NCBI RefSeq assembly: GCF_000717025.1
Contig: NZ_JNXG01000006.1
Coordinates: forward strand, 1 to 64,000
Length of the DNA: 64,000 nt
Direction: 5' to 3'
Origin: Streptomyces atroolivaceus
Lineage (GTDB): Bacteria > Actinomycetota > Actinomycetes > Streptomycetales > Streptomycetaceae
Positions 26,476-35,599 of this stretch are shown piece after piece. A model generated the notes under the pieces. It worked only from the letters and a program-made list of their open reading frames with translations. It did no database searches and was not told the origin of the DNA. How positions within the stretch are numbered: the first letter of the stretch is position 1; each line of letters starts with the position of its first letter. The translations under genes were made by a program, and so were the position numbers.

Positions 26476-28038
26476 ATGGACTATGACGTAGTGGTGGCCG
26501 GAGGCGGCCCGGTCGGACTGATGCTGGCCTGCGAGCTCCGGCTCGGGGGCGTGCGGGTGGCCGTCCTGGAGCGCCTCACCGATGTGAACCCGACGATCAA
26601 GGGCGGGGCGATCACCACGCCCAGCGCCGAGGCGCTCTACCGCCGAGGCATGCTGCCCGCGCTGGCCGAGGTTCAGCGGCAGGCGATGGACCGCTTCCAG
26701 GCATTCATGCGCGAGCGGAAAGGCGGAGTCGGAGGCATTGCCGCGGGCCAAGGGCTCGGAATCGTCGGGCACTTCGCCGGAATCATGCTGCGCGCCGACC
26801 TGGTCGACCGTACGGAGCCGGGCCTCGGCGACGCCGGACCCGCCGCCGAAATCGCTTTCGTGGCGCAGCAGGACATCGAGCGGCTGCTCGGCGGGCGGGC
26901 GGACGCGCTCGGCGTCGACGTGCGTCGGGGAGTGGAGCTGACCGGCTTCGACGCGGACGACGGAGCCGTCACCGTGCGGACGAGCGACGGGGCGATACGC
27001 GCCGGCTGGCTCGTGGGCTGCGACGGAGGCCGCAGCACGGTCCGCAAGCTCGCGGGGTTCGATTTTCCCGGTACGGACCCGGAGATCACCTGTCACCAGG
27101 CGGTCGTGGAGATGACCGGCGCCGAGGACCTGACGGTCGGCTGGGCCGCCACGGACACCGGGGTGTACGCCCACGGGCCGATGCCGGGCCGCATCGTCAC
27201 CGTGGAGTTCGACGGCCCGCCGGCTGACCGGGACGCGCCGGTCACCGCCGAGGACCTCCAGGCGCGGCTGCGCCGCGTATCCGGCGTGGACGTCACAATC
27301 ACCGGGGTGCGGACCGCGACCCGCTTCACCGACCACGCCCGCCAGGTCACCGAGTACCGCAAGGGCCGGGTGCTGCTGGCGGGCGACGCGGCGCACGTGC
27401 ACTCCGCGTTCGGCAGCCAGGGGCTGAGCCTGGGTATCGGGGACGCGATGAACCTCGGCTGGAAGCTCGCCGCGGCGATCGCCGGCCGGGCGCCGGAAAC
27501 GCTGCTGGACACGTACACCTCCGAGCGCCACCCGGTCGGCGCGTGGGTCCTGGACTGGACCCGGTCCCAGGTCGCGGCCATGCGCCCGGACCCGCAGTCC
27601 CGGGCCCTGCGCGAGATCGTCAGCGACCTGGCGGAGACGGTAACGGGCACCACGTACCTCGCCGCGCGGCTCAACGGTGCCGGGGTGCGGTACGAGCTGC
27701 CGGGCGAACACCCGCTGACCGGCCGCAGCACCCCGGACCTCGAACTCACCGACGGCGGCCGCCTCGCTGACCACCTCCACGGCGGCCGGGCGCTCCTGCT
27801 CGACCTCACCGACGACCCGGAATTCCGGGCCCTCGCTGCGGGGTATGCCGACCGCGTCGACATCCTGACGGTCGGCTGTCCGTCCCGCCCGGAACTAGCG
27901 GCGGTCCTCGTCCGTCCGGACGGCTTCACGGCCTGGGCAGCCGACGCGGGGGCACATGCGCTGACGCCGACGGCCGGGCTGGCGGAGGCGCTGGAGGAGT
28001 GGTTCGGAGTGCCAGAGGGTGCGGTGACGCCGGGCTGA
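26476..28038 (+). CDS. FAD-dependent aromatic hydroxylase (PheA/TfdB or rifampicin-monooxygenase type)
   Basis: The 520-residue protein has the three FAD motifs of class A flavoprotein monooxygenases: GGGPVGLMLA (9-18), the DG motif GCDGGRST (181-188) and the GD motif LLAGDAAHVHS (300-310). A C-terminal thioredoxin-like domain starts at about 390. It uses NAD(P)H and O2 to hydroxylate phenolic or polyketide substrates; relatives include Rox and angucycline hydroxylases. The ATG at 26476 is chosen because the first strand starts there (MDYDVVVAGG); no strong ribosome site is seen. It stands alone, so it could be a resistance enzyme or a stray tailoring gene. Confidence 0.85.
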   Translation: MDYDVVVAGGGPVGLMLACELRLGGVRVAVLERLTDVNPTIKGGAITTPSAEALYRRGMLPALAEVQRQAMDRFQAFMRERKGGVGGIAAGQGLGIVGHFAGIMLRADLVDRTEPGLGDAGPAAEIAFVAQQDIERLLGGRADALGVDVRRGVELTGFDADDGAVTVRTSDGAIRAGWLVGCDGGRSTVRKLAGFDFPGTDPEITCHQAVVEMTGAEDLTVGWAATDTGVYAHGPMPGRIVTVEFDGPPADRDAPVTAEDLQARLRRVSGVDVTITGVRTATRFTDHARQVTEYRKGRVLLAGDAAHVHSAFGSQGLSLGIGDAMNLGWKLAAAIAGRAPETLLDTYTSERHPVGAWVLDWTRSQVAAMRPDPQSRALREIVSDLAETVTGTTYLAARLNGAGVRYELPGEHPLTGRSTPDLELTDGGRLADHLHGGRALLLDLTDDPEFRALAAGYADRVDILTVGCPSRPELAAVLVRPDGFTAWAADAGAHALTPTAGLAEALEEWFGVPEGAVTPG

Positions 28039-28403
28039 TCCGTCGCTCTGCTGCCTGACTCGAACCACCCACGGCCGCCGCACCAGCCCGGTGTGGCGGC
28101 CGCCCGCACCCCAGTCCCGGCCCAGCGGCAGCCCGGAGCTCTCACTGGCGGCCTACCGCACCCGCCGCCACGCCCTCCGTCGGTGTTACGACTCCCGGCG
28201 CCCTACGAGCCGGTGACCAGTGCAAACGTCACCGCCCGGACGGCCGCGCCAAGCCTCCTCCGGTGCGTGAAGAGAGCAAGGTCACGGGTCACCGCCATGA
28301 CCGCACATCAAGCAGCTGAGTGGGTGCGAAGCGGTATCCGCCACCGAACCGCTGTCCTCAGCATCGCGATGGCCCTCGGAAGCCATAACTTTGGTCAGTC
28401 ACG
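28039..28403. other. Intergenic stretch, no gene seen
   Basis: About 365 bases downstream of the hydroxylase contain no frame with a ribosome site or family similarity. Confidence 0.5.
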
Positions 28404-28448
28404 CCGGAAAGGGCTGGCTCGCGTTGTTGTCGAGTTTGCCCTTTCCGG
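28404..28448. terminator. Hairpin after lipocalin-like pseudogene
   Basis: An 11-bp perfect stem (CCGGAAAGGGC with its complement) and a 23-base loop lie about 22 bases past the leftward stop at 28470. Confidence 0.5.
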
Positions 28449-28469
28449 GGTGGTTGTGGGGAGAAGGTG

Positions 28470-29317
28470 TCACGCGAAGACGTCGGCGTAGCCGTGACCG
28501 GCGATCGGTTGTCCTTCGAGGGTGCCGGTCACGGTGCTTGGTCCGGCATAGAGGCCGTCGTGGGAGTCCGGCAGTCCGCGATGGGTAATGGTCAGGGATG
28601 CGTCGAGGCTGGGGGCGGTCAGCTGCCAGTGGCCGCTTGCCTGCTCGGTACGGTGAGCGCGGGTGAGGGTGTGTGCCGTCCGCTTTGAGTGCGGTGAGCC
28701 AGGAGGTGCCGTCTCCGATGGTGTCCCAGATGCTCGAGTACCGGCCCGCTCCGAGTCGAGGCCGAGCCAGGTGGTGCGCGAGGGCTCGCTGCGGGGGGGG
28801 TGCCCCATTGGCGGTCGAACCAGGTGCGCCCGCCGATCTGGTGAGTGGTTCCGTCGACGGTGATGCTGCCCGAGGTGGTCAGTCCGGGCAGTGCGTACTG
28901 TCCGTTCATGCCGCCGAACAGGGGGAAGAGGCCGGATCCGCTGTTGTAGAGGACGGGTTCCTCGCGCTGGAGGGTGAGCTGGACCGAGGCGGTGTCCGTG
29001 GCGCCGGAGATCTGGAGGTCGTCAAGGTCCCCGCTGATCGTCAGGATGGAGGTCCGCGCGTCGAGGGGTGCGCCGGGCAGGGTCACCGCGTCGAGACTTT
29101 CGGTGATCTGCTTCGTACTGCTGTGCCCCTCGGGTTCCTGGAGCAGGGAGACCGTGCTGTGGCAGGTGCCCTGCATCCCCATCGTGTGGATCTTCACCCA
29201 GTAAACGGTTTCGTCGGTGTGGAGCTTGGTGGTGAACCACCAGGAGTCCACGGTAGCGGTCGGGTCCGCGGCGAGTTTGTCGGCAGCGTCGATCAGTGTG
29301 GGGTGGGACCAGGTCAT
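28470..29317 (-). pseudogene. Lipocalin-like (AttH/CrtC-type) protein, three frameshifts
   Basis: The first ~170 residues are in one frame from 29317 (DSWWFTTKLHTDETVYWVKI; then IGGRTWFDRQWG, the family's conserved block). A shift occurs at an eight-G run near 28795. The next homologous piece (TTWLGLDSERAG) and the following one (SSIWDTIGDGTSWLTALKAD) are in different frames, and the final piece (LTRAHRTEQASGHWQLTAPS ... GYADVFA) in another. The family of tandem lipocalin-like domains includes hydroxyneurosporene synthase and secondary-metabolism cyclases. No functional product is expected. Confidence 0.65.
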
Positions 29318-29402
29318 TACATCTCCTGTCGTTGGTGCACTGGTGCTGTCGTCCGTGGTAAGGCGCCGGGGTCTGCGGGCTTCGGCAGGGGCGCCTGCGA
29401 AC

Positions 29403-29825
29403 TCAGGGGGCTGCGATGTCGAGGGACTTGCTCTTGAACTGGCCGGCGATGACGGTCTTCATGACGCGCTTGCCGACCGGGTTGCCGGTCAGCTTCTGGA
29501 TGAGGCTGCGAACGGTGATGTCCCGGCGGGTCTGCGGGACGAACATCGGCAGTCCCTCCTTGCGGCCGAGGTGTTGCTGGGTGGCGATGAAGGGCCGCAG
29601 CCTCTGGTCGTACTCGCGCAGGGCCCGAGGGATGTTGTCGGGGTTGCGCTGCAGGGTGGTTCCGAGGAAGTCGGCGCCGGCCAGGGAACTGGAAGCGCCC
29701 ATGCCGGAGTAGGGGGTCAGGCACCAGGCGGAGTCGCCGAGGAGGACGACGCGGTCGGTGTGCCAGGTCGGCATCACCACCTGGTGGGTGGAGTCGAAGA
29801 GGACGTCGTCGAAGCGCACACCCGA
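29403..29825 (-). pseudogene. FAD monooxygenase (TetX/PHBH-like), 3' fragment
   Basis: Only the C-terminal ~138 residues remain, starting near the GD motif (RVVLLGDSAWCLTPYSGMGA) and continuing ADFLGTTLQRNPDNIPRALR. The N-terminal FAD-binding half is missing; the sequence beyond 29825 is unrelated. It lies 85 bases upstream of the lipocalin-like pseudogene on the same strand, so the two probably formed one operon. Confidence 0.7.
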
Positions 29826-29829
29826 GCTG

Positions 29830-30167
29830 CCGCGACACGGCGTCGCCTGACCAGCGCCTCCGGCCGCCTCATGGCCGCGCTGGGCCGGGTGAGGTCACGC
29901 CGTGGCGATAGGCCCGGGCGGCAGGTGCACGGTCATGATCAGGTGACAGGTCCCGGCCCCGCCGCGGTAGGTACGGGGGCATCGCCAAAGCGTGCTCGGT
30001 GGCGTCGACAACCAGGACCATCCAGCCAGTGGTGACGCTGACGGTCTCGACGACACCCGCCTGGTGGGGATGGGGGCGGGGTCCGACGTCGACAGCATGA
30101 GGCGGCACAGCTCCGCTCGAGCCCCTCCGAAGCCGTACGGGCGCTTCGACAGCGCCCCTCAGATGAG
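29830..30167. other. Junction region with no recognisable gene
   Basis: This lies between the truncated monooxygenase and a transposase remnant. Short frames exist on both strands but none is recognised. Confidence 0.4.
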
Positions 30168-30173
30168 TGACAA

Positions 30174-30524
30174 ATGGTGCCCGGCTGGCCGTACTCGGTG
30201 GTGGCCGCGCTGGAGACCGAACGCACGTCCTGGACGGTGGTGCTGGACGCGGTCCGCCTGGAGCCCGGCGCCGACGTTGCCGCAGTCACCACGGTCCAGA
30301 TCTGCGAGGTCGTCGAACGGCTCGTCGCCGCCGGCCAGTGGAAGCCGAGCGACCCTGAGGTCCTGGTCGTGAATACGACGCCCCACGCATCGCCCACCTG
30401 CTGTCCGGACTGCCCGTCGAGATCCTCGGCCGGCTCCGTTCCGATCGGGTGATGCGTCGGCCGACACCGCTGCGGGTGGCCCGAGCGGGATCCGGTCCCG
30501 CGGCCCGGCGTCGAGGCCAAAGCT
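30174..30524 (+). pseudogene. NF041680-type transposase fragment
   Basis: The frame VPGWPYSVVAALETERTSWT ... VVERLVAAGQWKPSDPEVLV matches the middle of the actinobacterial transposase family NF041680. After a one-base shift near 30370 it continues YDAPRIAHLLSGLPVEILGR, then LRSDRVMRRPTPLR. Both ends are missing, and the 3' end abuts the IS630 remnant. Confidence 0.55.
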
Positions 30525-31110
30525 GAGCAACGCGCTGTTCGCAGTGCTTAAGGAGGAGCTGGCCAAGGGCCCGATCGCGCACGGCTGGCCCGACCAGCGA
30601 TGGACGCTGTCCAGGATCAAGACTCCGATAGGCCGCAGGTTCCACAAGTCGATGGCTCCGTCGGGAATCTCTCAGATGCTACGCGGACACGGCTGGAGCC
30701 ATCAGGTTCCGGCCCGTCGTGCGGTCGAGCGTGACGAGGCGGCGGTGGCCGGCTGAGCGAAGGAGGTGTGGCCGGGGGTGGGAAAACGCGGCGGCGCTCG
30801 GGGCCTGGATCGTCTGCGAGGACGAAGCCGGCTCCTCGATGACGCACCGGCCGCACGCACGTGGAGTCGACGCGGGACCACGCCGGTCATCCGGGTCCGC
30901 GGACGCTCCCAGCGCCGCCCTGTGCTGCTACAAAGCCGGGAAACACTCCCGCCTGATCTACCGGCCCAAACGACACACGGACCACAAGGCCGGGGGCGCA
31001 AGATCCTCGCCTGGACCGAGTACCGCGACCTCCTCATCGCTGCGGCAACTCGGCGCACCTATCGTCTGGGTCTGGAACAACCTGAACGTCCACAAAGACC
31101 GCCCGCATGT
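30515..31110 (+). pseudogene. IS630-family transposase remnant
   Basis: The pieces in order are SNALFAVLKEELAKGPIAHG (helix-turn-helix end), WTLSRIKTPIGRRFH, VCEDEAGSSMT (first catalytic Asp), ALCCYKAGKHSRLIYRP, LAWTEYRDLLIAA and PIVWVWNNLNVHK. They alternate between two frames. The second catalytic Asp, normally in WDNLNVH, is Asn here. The C-terminal Glu region is absent. It is long dead. Confidence 0.65.
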
Positions 31111-31293
31111 GGGCCTTCATCGACGCTCTGGGCCTGGACAGTCTCCTGGCGGGGGTGAACAAGCTCCAGCGGGTGTGCGCGCCGAAGCTGTTCTGGGACG
31201 TGTCGGAGAAGCTGGTGGCGGGCGCGGGCGTCGAAGGAGCACCCCTCGGACCTGCGAGCGGTGGCCAGGTGAACTCGCTCTTTCGGAAGCGGG

Positions 31294-32124
31294 TCAGTTC
31301 CCGCAGGGCGGGGTGACGGCAACGGCCCGAAGGAAGTTCTGGGTGAAGGTCTCCAGGGTCTCGCCGGTGTCCGGCATGTCGGCACCGGCGACCGGGCCGA
31401 TGGCGGGCCGCATCAGGAAATGGAAGACAACCGGGCTGGTCAACTGCTGGATGAGCAGGATCGGAGGCAGATCGCGGATGCGTCCGGCAGCGGTCTCCTC
31501 GGACAGCCATGTCCCGATCCCGGTGATCAGACGTGGATAGTTGCGCCGGAACATCGCCTGGACGCTGTCGTCACCCGGACGGGCCAGCGCCTGGGCGAAC
31601 AGGGCGGGCATGACACGGGGTTCGCGGCTGAGCGCCTCGGCCAGGAGCCGGTGGATGCGGCGGACGGTGGCGTCGAACTCCTCACGCGGGCCGGCCAGGA
31701 CGTCCTCCACAGCCAGGACCGGGCTGTAACGCTCGAAGACGGTGTCCAGCAGCTCGTCGCGTGAGCCGAAGACGGCGTACAGGCTGTGCACCGAACACCG
31801 GGCCGAGCCCGCCACCAGCTCGAACGTCACCGCGTCCAGACCGCGTTCACTGATGAGGGCGGCCGCGGCTTCGACCGCACGCTCTCGTACGGGCTTGCGG
31901 CCGCCAGGGTCCACGCCCGCCCCTCGCACGGCCTCGTCCAGCGTGCGGCGGGTGCCTCCCAGGCGGCGCATCAGCGTGCTGCGGGAGACACCGGCCTCCT
32001 GGGCGATGGCGAGGACCGGGACGTCGGCCACGGGAGCGCCCCGGATCTCGGCCGCCCGCAGTGCGGCGTCCACGATCTCCTGGGGGACCGGATGGGACCG
32101 GGGTTGAACTTCACCGTTTGACAT
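31294..32124 (-). CDS. TetR-family regulator with two tandem HTH units
   Basis: The 276-residue protein has a first TetR-like helix-turn-helix at about 13-66 (ADVPVLAIAQEAGVSRSTLM) and a second at about 82-130 (RAVEAAAALISERGLDAVTF ... CSVHSLYAVFGSRDELLDTV), then a helical ligand domain. Two HTH units in one chain could let a dimer contact a longer operator. It is divergent from the membrane-protein gene at 32283, and a GTAC-CCT-GTAC motif lies 11-21 bases from its start. It probably represses that gene. Confidence 0.8.
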   Translation of the reverse strand: MSNGEVQPRSHPVPQEIVDAALRAAEIRGAPVADVPVLAIAQEAGVSRSTLMRRLGGTRRTLDEAVRGAGVDPGGRKPVRERAVEAAAALISERGLDAVTFELVAGSARCSVHSLYAVFGSRDELLDTVFERYSPVLAVEDVLAGPREEFDATVRRIHRLLAEALSREPRVMPALFAQALARPGDDSVQAMFRRNYPRLITGIGTWLSEETAAGRIRDLPPILLIQQLTSPVVFHFLMRPAIGPVAGADMPDTGETLETFTQNFLRAVAVTPPCGN

Positions 32125-32134
32125 ACGGATAAAG

Positions 32135-32145
32135 GTACCCTGTAC
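32135..32145. promoter_or_regulatory. Candidate TetR operator GTAC-N3-GTAC
   Basis: GTAC, CCT and GTAC lie directly upstream of the TetR start, in the divergent intergenic region 32125-32282. The same pattern occurs twice in the other TetR-transporter region at 60788 and 60829. Binding is inferred. Confidence 0.35.
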
Positions 32146-32282
32146 TCGTTACTCGGTCCACTTGGCGGGGTTCTCCGCACGGCCGCTGCCCTCGCGCCCA
32201 CCTCACTGCCTGCGACTCCGGACCGTCCCGCAGGTCTGGTCCCACGGTTCCCGCCCACCCCTCCGACAGAAACAGGCACTTC

Positions 32283-33308
32283 ATGTCCAGCCCTCGCGCC
32301 TCCGGCGCAGAAGCCGCGACCGCACCAGGCGGCACGGCACGGAAACTGATCGTCGTCATCCTCGGCCTCGCCGCCCTGGTCACCCTGATGCTGTGCGCCT
32401 TCGCACTCCCCAGCGTCAACGGCGGCCCCCACCAGGACCCCGTCGGTGTCAGCGGCCCCGCTCAGGCCACCGCGGCCGCCGAGAAGAAGCTCGACGGCGA
32501 CGCATGGACCGTCACCGTGTACGACTCGCCGGACGCCCTGGAAAAAGCGATCCACGACCGCGACATCATGGGCGGCATAGCCCTCAGCGCCGAGGGCGTC
32601 GACGTCTACACCGCAACCGCCGCCGGCCCCTCCACCGCCGGCGCCCTCACCGCGCTGGGCAACACGCTGGCCGAACAGCAGCAGGCCCAGGCCACCGTCC
32701 ACGACGTGGTGCCCTTCCCCGAGGACGACCCCCGAGGGGCAGGCTTCACCTCCGCCGCCCTGCCGATGATCTTCGGCGGAATGATCCCCGCCATCGCCCT
32801 CACCCGCCTCTTCCCCGGCCATTCCGGACTGCGCACCCGCCTTGTCGGCGTCCTCGCCTTCTCGCTCGTCGCGGGCGCCGCCGTGGCCACCTTCCTCCAG
32901 TTCGGCACCGGCTCCCTGGACGGCAACTACTGGCTCACCTCCCTCGGCCTCTCCCTGGGCATGGCCGCCCTGTCCACCACCTTCATCGGCCTCGAAGCCC
33001 TCCTCGGCTTCGGCGGCCTCGGCGCCGGCTCCGCCGCCATGATGCTCCTGGGCAACCCCCTGTCCGGCCTCGCCACCGGCCCCCACTGGCTGCCCGCCGG
33101 CTGGGCCGCTCTCGGCCAGATCCTCCCGCCGGGCGCCTCCGGCAGCCTGATGCGCGCCAACGCCTTCTTCGACGGCACCGGCGCCCTGGTGCCCGCCCTG
33201 ACCCTCACGGCCTGGGTCGCCCTTGGTCTCGCCCTCGCACTGATCGCCGACCGTCGCGGCAGGAGCCCGCGGCCGGCCGCCGCCCAGCCCGAGATGTCCG
33301 CGGCCTGA
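32283..33308 (+). CDS. Multi-pass membrane protein, ABC-2/YhgE-like permease
   Basis: The 341-residue protein has one N-terminal membrane helix (about 20-45), a ~110-residue outside-facing loop (DAWTVTVYDSPDALEKAIHD) and five further helices (about 155-325). This is the layout of ABC-2-type/DUF3533 export permeases and YhgE/Pip-like proteins. No ATPase is adjacent, so it may act alone or with an ATPase elsewhere. It is probably an efflux component controlled by the divergent TetR. The ATG at 32283 has a weak CAGGCA site. A strong hairpin follows the stop. Confidence 0.7.
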   Translation: MSSPRASGAEAATAPGGTARKLIVVILGLAALVTLMLCAFALPSVNGGPHQDPVGVSGPAQATAAAEKKLDGDAWTVTVYDSPDALEKAIHDRDIMGGIALSAEGVDVYTATAAGPSTAGALTALGNTLAEQQQAQATVHDVVPFPEDDPRGAGFTSAALPMIFGGMIPAIALTRLFPGHSGLRTRLVGVLAFSLVAGAAVATFLQFGTGSLDGNYWLTSLGLSLGMAALSTTFIGLEALLGFGGLGAGSAAMMLLGNPLSGLATGPHWLPAGWAALGQILPPGASGSLMRANAFFDGTGALVPALTLTAWVALGLALALIADRRGRSPRPAAAQPEMSAA

Positions 33309-33328
33309 ACCGGCCTCGACAGCGCCTC

Positions 33329-33360
33329 GGCGTTGCCCCGGGATTTCCCGGGGCAACGCC
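33329..33360. terminator. 14-bp hairpin after membrane protein
   Basis: GGCGTTGCCCCGGG (33329-33342), a four-base loop ATTT and the exact complement (33347-33360) start 20 bases past the stop. Confidence 0.75.
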
Positions 33361-33399
33361 GAGCAAGCTCACACGCCGCCCTTCGTCCGGCCTGCCCGG

Positions 33400-33522
33400 A
33401 CCCTCGGCCAGGAACTCGCCTCCCAGCTCGACGCGCTCGCGGAACACGGCATCCCCCAGGACAAGATCTTCAGCGAGAAGATCGGCACTCGCGTCCGGGT
33501 CCGGCTCCGGTTCGAGGGCTGA
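33400..33522 (+). pseudogene. Serine recombinase (resolvase) N-terminal scrap
   Basis: About 40 residues (TLGQELASQLDALAEHGIPQ, then DKIFSEKIGTRVRVR) match the segment just after the catalytic Ser of resolvase/invertase proteins, where STxxQ..S.L.AL...G is normal. The catalytic start and everything downstream are missing, and the frame stops at 33522. Confidence 0.55.
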
Positions 33523-34140
33523 GCACGCCAGTACACGCTGACGCACCCTACGAGGCTCGGCGGGGGCGGCGGACGGCACCGAGATGTTGAAACGAGCGGC
33601 CGCCGATCCTTCGACACGTGTTTCGCGACCGCTATCCCGCGACCCGTAGCGCTCGTGTGCGACAGCCGCCGTCATCCTGCAACGCCAGCCCACCTCGCGC
33701 CGAGACCTCACCACAGCCCTCGTCTCCCCCATCGCCCGACGATGCCCTGGCGCACCAGCAAGTCCTCGCGTGTCGCTGTCCTTCACGGACCCGCCACGGA
33801 CGCACCCCGTCGCCCGCGACCGCCTCTCGGTCATCGAGAGACACCTGCGCCTGCCAGTTCCGGGAAAGGGCCGAGGGCGGCCACCGGCCATCACGCCATC
33901 CTCGCGAAAACGGCGACACCACGCCCGCCGATTCTTCGGCTCCGCCGATCAATAGCACCTGCATTTCTCGTTGATGAGCCCTCAGCAACGCACGAGGATG
34001 GTGTGACCGCCACCGCCTGTCGCGACAGCGCCGGCCGCGTGACCGAGTACCCGAGGCTGCGGGCCACGTCACCTGAGACATCCGCGCGCGGCGAGAGGTG
34101 CGGCCATGCCGCACGTCGTCATGCCCTCGAGAGGAAATCA
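33523..34140. other. Long stretch with no supported gene
   Basis: Open frames exist, but none has a ribosome site, a family match or proper codon use. The last part may carry the promoter of the plus-strand catabolic arm that starts with the decayed SGNH-like gene. Confidence 0.45.
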
Positions 34141-34989
34141 TGTCCACCGCAGCTAATGCCCTGGCCAAGGCCAACTGGGTCGCACCTGGGGGGACCCGTC
34201 GCTCGCCACACGCCCGAGACCTTGAAGCCGATCCGCAACCAGACTCTGCGCCACCGGGTCGAGGCCAGCATCGATGGCGAGGCGGTGCGCATCTTCATCT
34301 CCGACGAGTACGGCACCCGACCGCTCTCCATCGGAAGTGCGTCGGTGGCGACGTCGACCGCCGACGAGGTCGAGAGCACGCCGGTGCCACTTCTGTTCGG
34401 CGGTCAGGCGGGCATCAACATCGCGATCGGTGCCACAGCGCTCAGCAACGAGGTCGACCTGCCGGTCAGCCCCGGACAGTTCCTGCTCGTCAAGGTGTAC
34501 CTGCCGGGAGAGTGCCAGCCGAAGGTCGCCCTCTGCTGTCCTCCGGGCTGCCGACGGATCACCCGCTGTACTACCCCGAGTGGTGGCGGGCCGACCTGTC
34601 GTCCGAGGGCGACTTCACCGACGCCGTCGGCCTGCCGGACGCAACGCGATCCCACCACATGCCCTTTCTGTCGCGCGTCGACGTGCTCGCTCACGAACAC
34701 GTCACGACGGTCGCAGTGCACGGCACGTCCTTCACCGACGGCCTGGACTTCCGTGGAGTGCCGGCTCCTGGCTACTACAGCGAGCAGAAGGAAGCCATGC
34801 GGGTCGAGCTGAACGACTGGATCCGCGACTCTGGCGACCTGCCCATGCGCGACCCCGAGGACCCCGGTCAGTTCACCGACGAATACCGGCACAGCAGCAA
34901 GTAGCAAGTACGGCCCCAACCAGGCCGGGCACCGGGCGATCGCCGCAGCGATCGATCCGGCGATCTTCGAGGAGGAAACCACCTCATGA
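34141..34989 (+). pseudogene. SGNH-fold protein, decayed paralogue of the gene at 39622
   Basis: Starting at the ATG at 34141 (MSTAANALAKANWVA), the sequence follows the intact protein encoded at 39622-40854 piece by piece but in shifting frames: HRVEASIDGEAVRIFISDEY, INIAIGATALSNEVDLPVSP, WWRADLSSEGDFTDAVGLPD and VAVHGTSFTDGLD. It then jumps directly to RGVPAPGYYSEQKEAMRVEL, missing ~130 residues of the core, and ends PNQAGHRAIAAAIDPAIFEE. The stop overlaps the flavin reductase start as ATGA, so this was once its operon partner. Confidence 0.75.
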
Positions 34990-35549
34990 CCACCGATGCA
35001 TCCATGCGCCGCTCGCCCGATGCACATTCGACGCCCGCGGCAGACGCTCTCAGTGGCCTGTCGGCGGAGGAGTTCAAGCTCGCCTTCCGCAACCACGCGG
35101 CCGGCGTCTCGGTGATCACGGCCGAGGGAGCAGTCGGGCCGGTGGGTCTGACGGCCACCTCCGTGTTCTCGGTCAGCGCCAACCCCCCACTCCTGGTCTT
35201 CTCCATCTCCTCGATCTCGTCCTCGGCGCCGACCATCCTGGCGGCTGACACTCTCGTGGTGCACCTGCTCGGCGAGGGTCAGCTCGACATCGCCCAGCTC
35301 TGCGCCACAAGCGGCATCGACCGTTTCGCGGACACCAGCCGGTGGAGTCGCCTGATGACTGGCGAGCCCTTCTTCCCGTCGGCGCACGCCTGGGTGCGCG
35401 GGAAGGTCATCAACCGCATGGAGGCCGGCGACTCGACGGTGATCGCCGTCCACGTGGTGCAGGCCAAGGTGCCGACCACGCCTGAGGCGCCGCTCGTCTA
35501 CCACAACCGCACCTGGCACTCGCTGGGTCCGCACTCGCAGCTGCTCTGA
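34986..35549 (+). CDS. Flavin reductase-like FMN-binding protein (monooxygenase reductase component)
   Basis: The 187-residue protein of the HpaC/flavin-reductase fold has the family's core GLTATSVFSVSANPPLLVFS (about residues 55-74) and a terminal YHNRTWHSL block. Such proteins reduce FMN or FAD with NAD(P)H and hand it to a separate oxygenase. The next gene, 50 bases downstream, is an acyl-CoA-dehydrogenase-fold oxygenase, so the two very likely form a two-component monooxygenase. The ATG is preceded by GAGGAGG and overlaps the stop of the decayed SGNH gene. Confidence 0.85.
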   Translation: MTTDASMRRSPDAHSTPAADALSGLSAEEFKLAFRNHAAGVSVITAEGAVGPVGLTATSVFSVSANPPLLVFSISSISSSAPTILAADTLVVHLLGEGQLDIAQLCATSGIDRFADTSRWSRLMTGEPFFPSAHAWVRGKVINRMEAGDSTVIAVHVVQAKVPTTPEAPLVYHNRTWHSLGPHSQLL

Positions 35550-35599
35550 CAGGGACGACCCCCGCACGACCATCATTCACACCATCGAAGGAGAACCTT

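Noticed and set aside
26476..28038. Membership of the hydroxylase at 26476 in the 34-47 kb catabolic locus
   Set aside because: About 6 kb of pseudogenes and transposase scraps separate them, the strand context differs, and the locus has its own MhpA-like hydroxylase.
31107..31313. Small plus-strand frame (ALGLDSLLAGVNKLQRVCAP)
   Set aside because: It looks faintly coding but has no ribosome site and no recognised family, and overlaps the TetR 3' end. Too weak to annotate.
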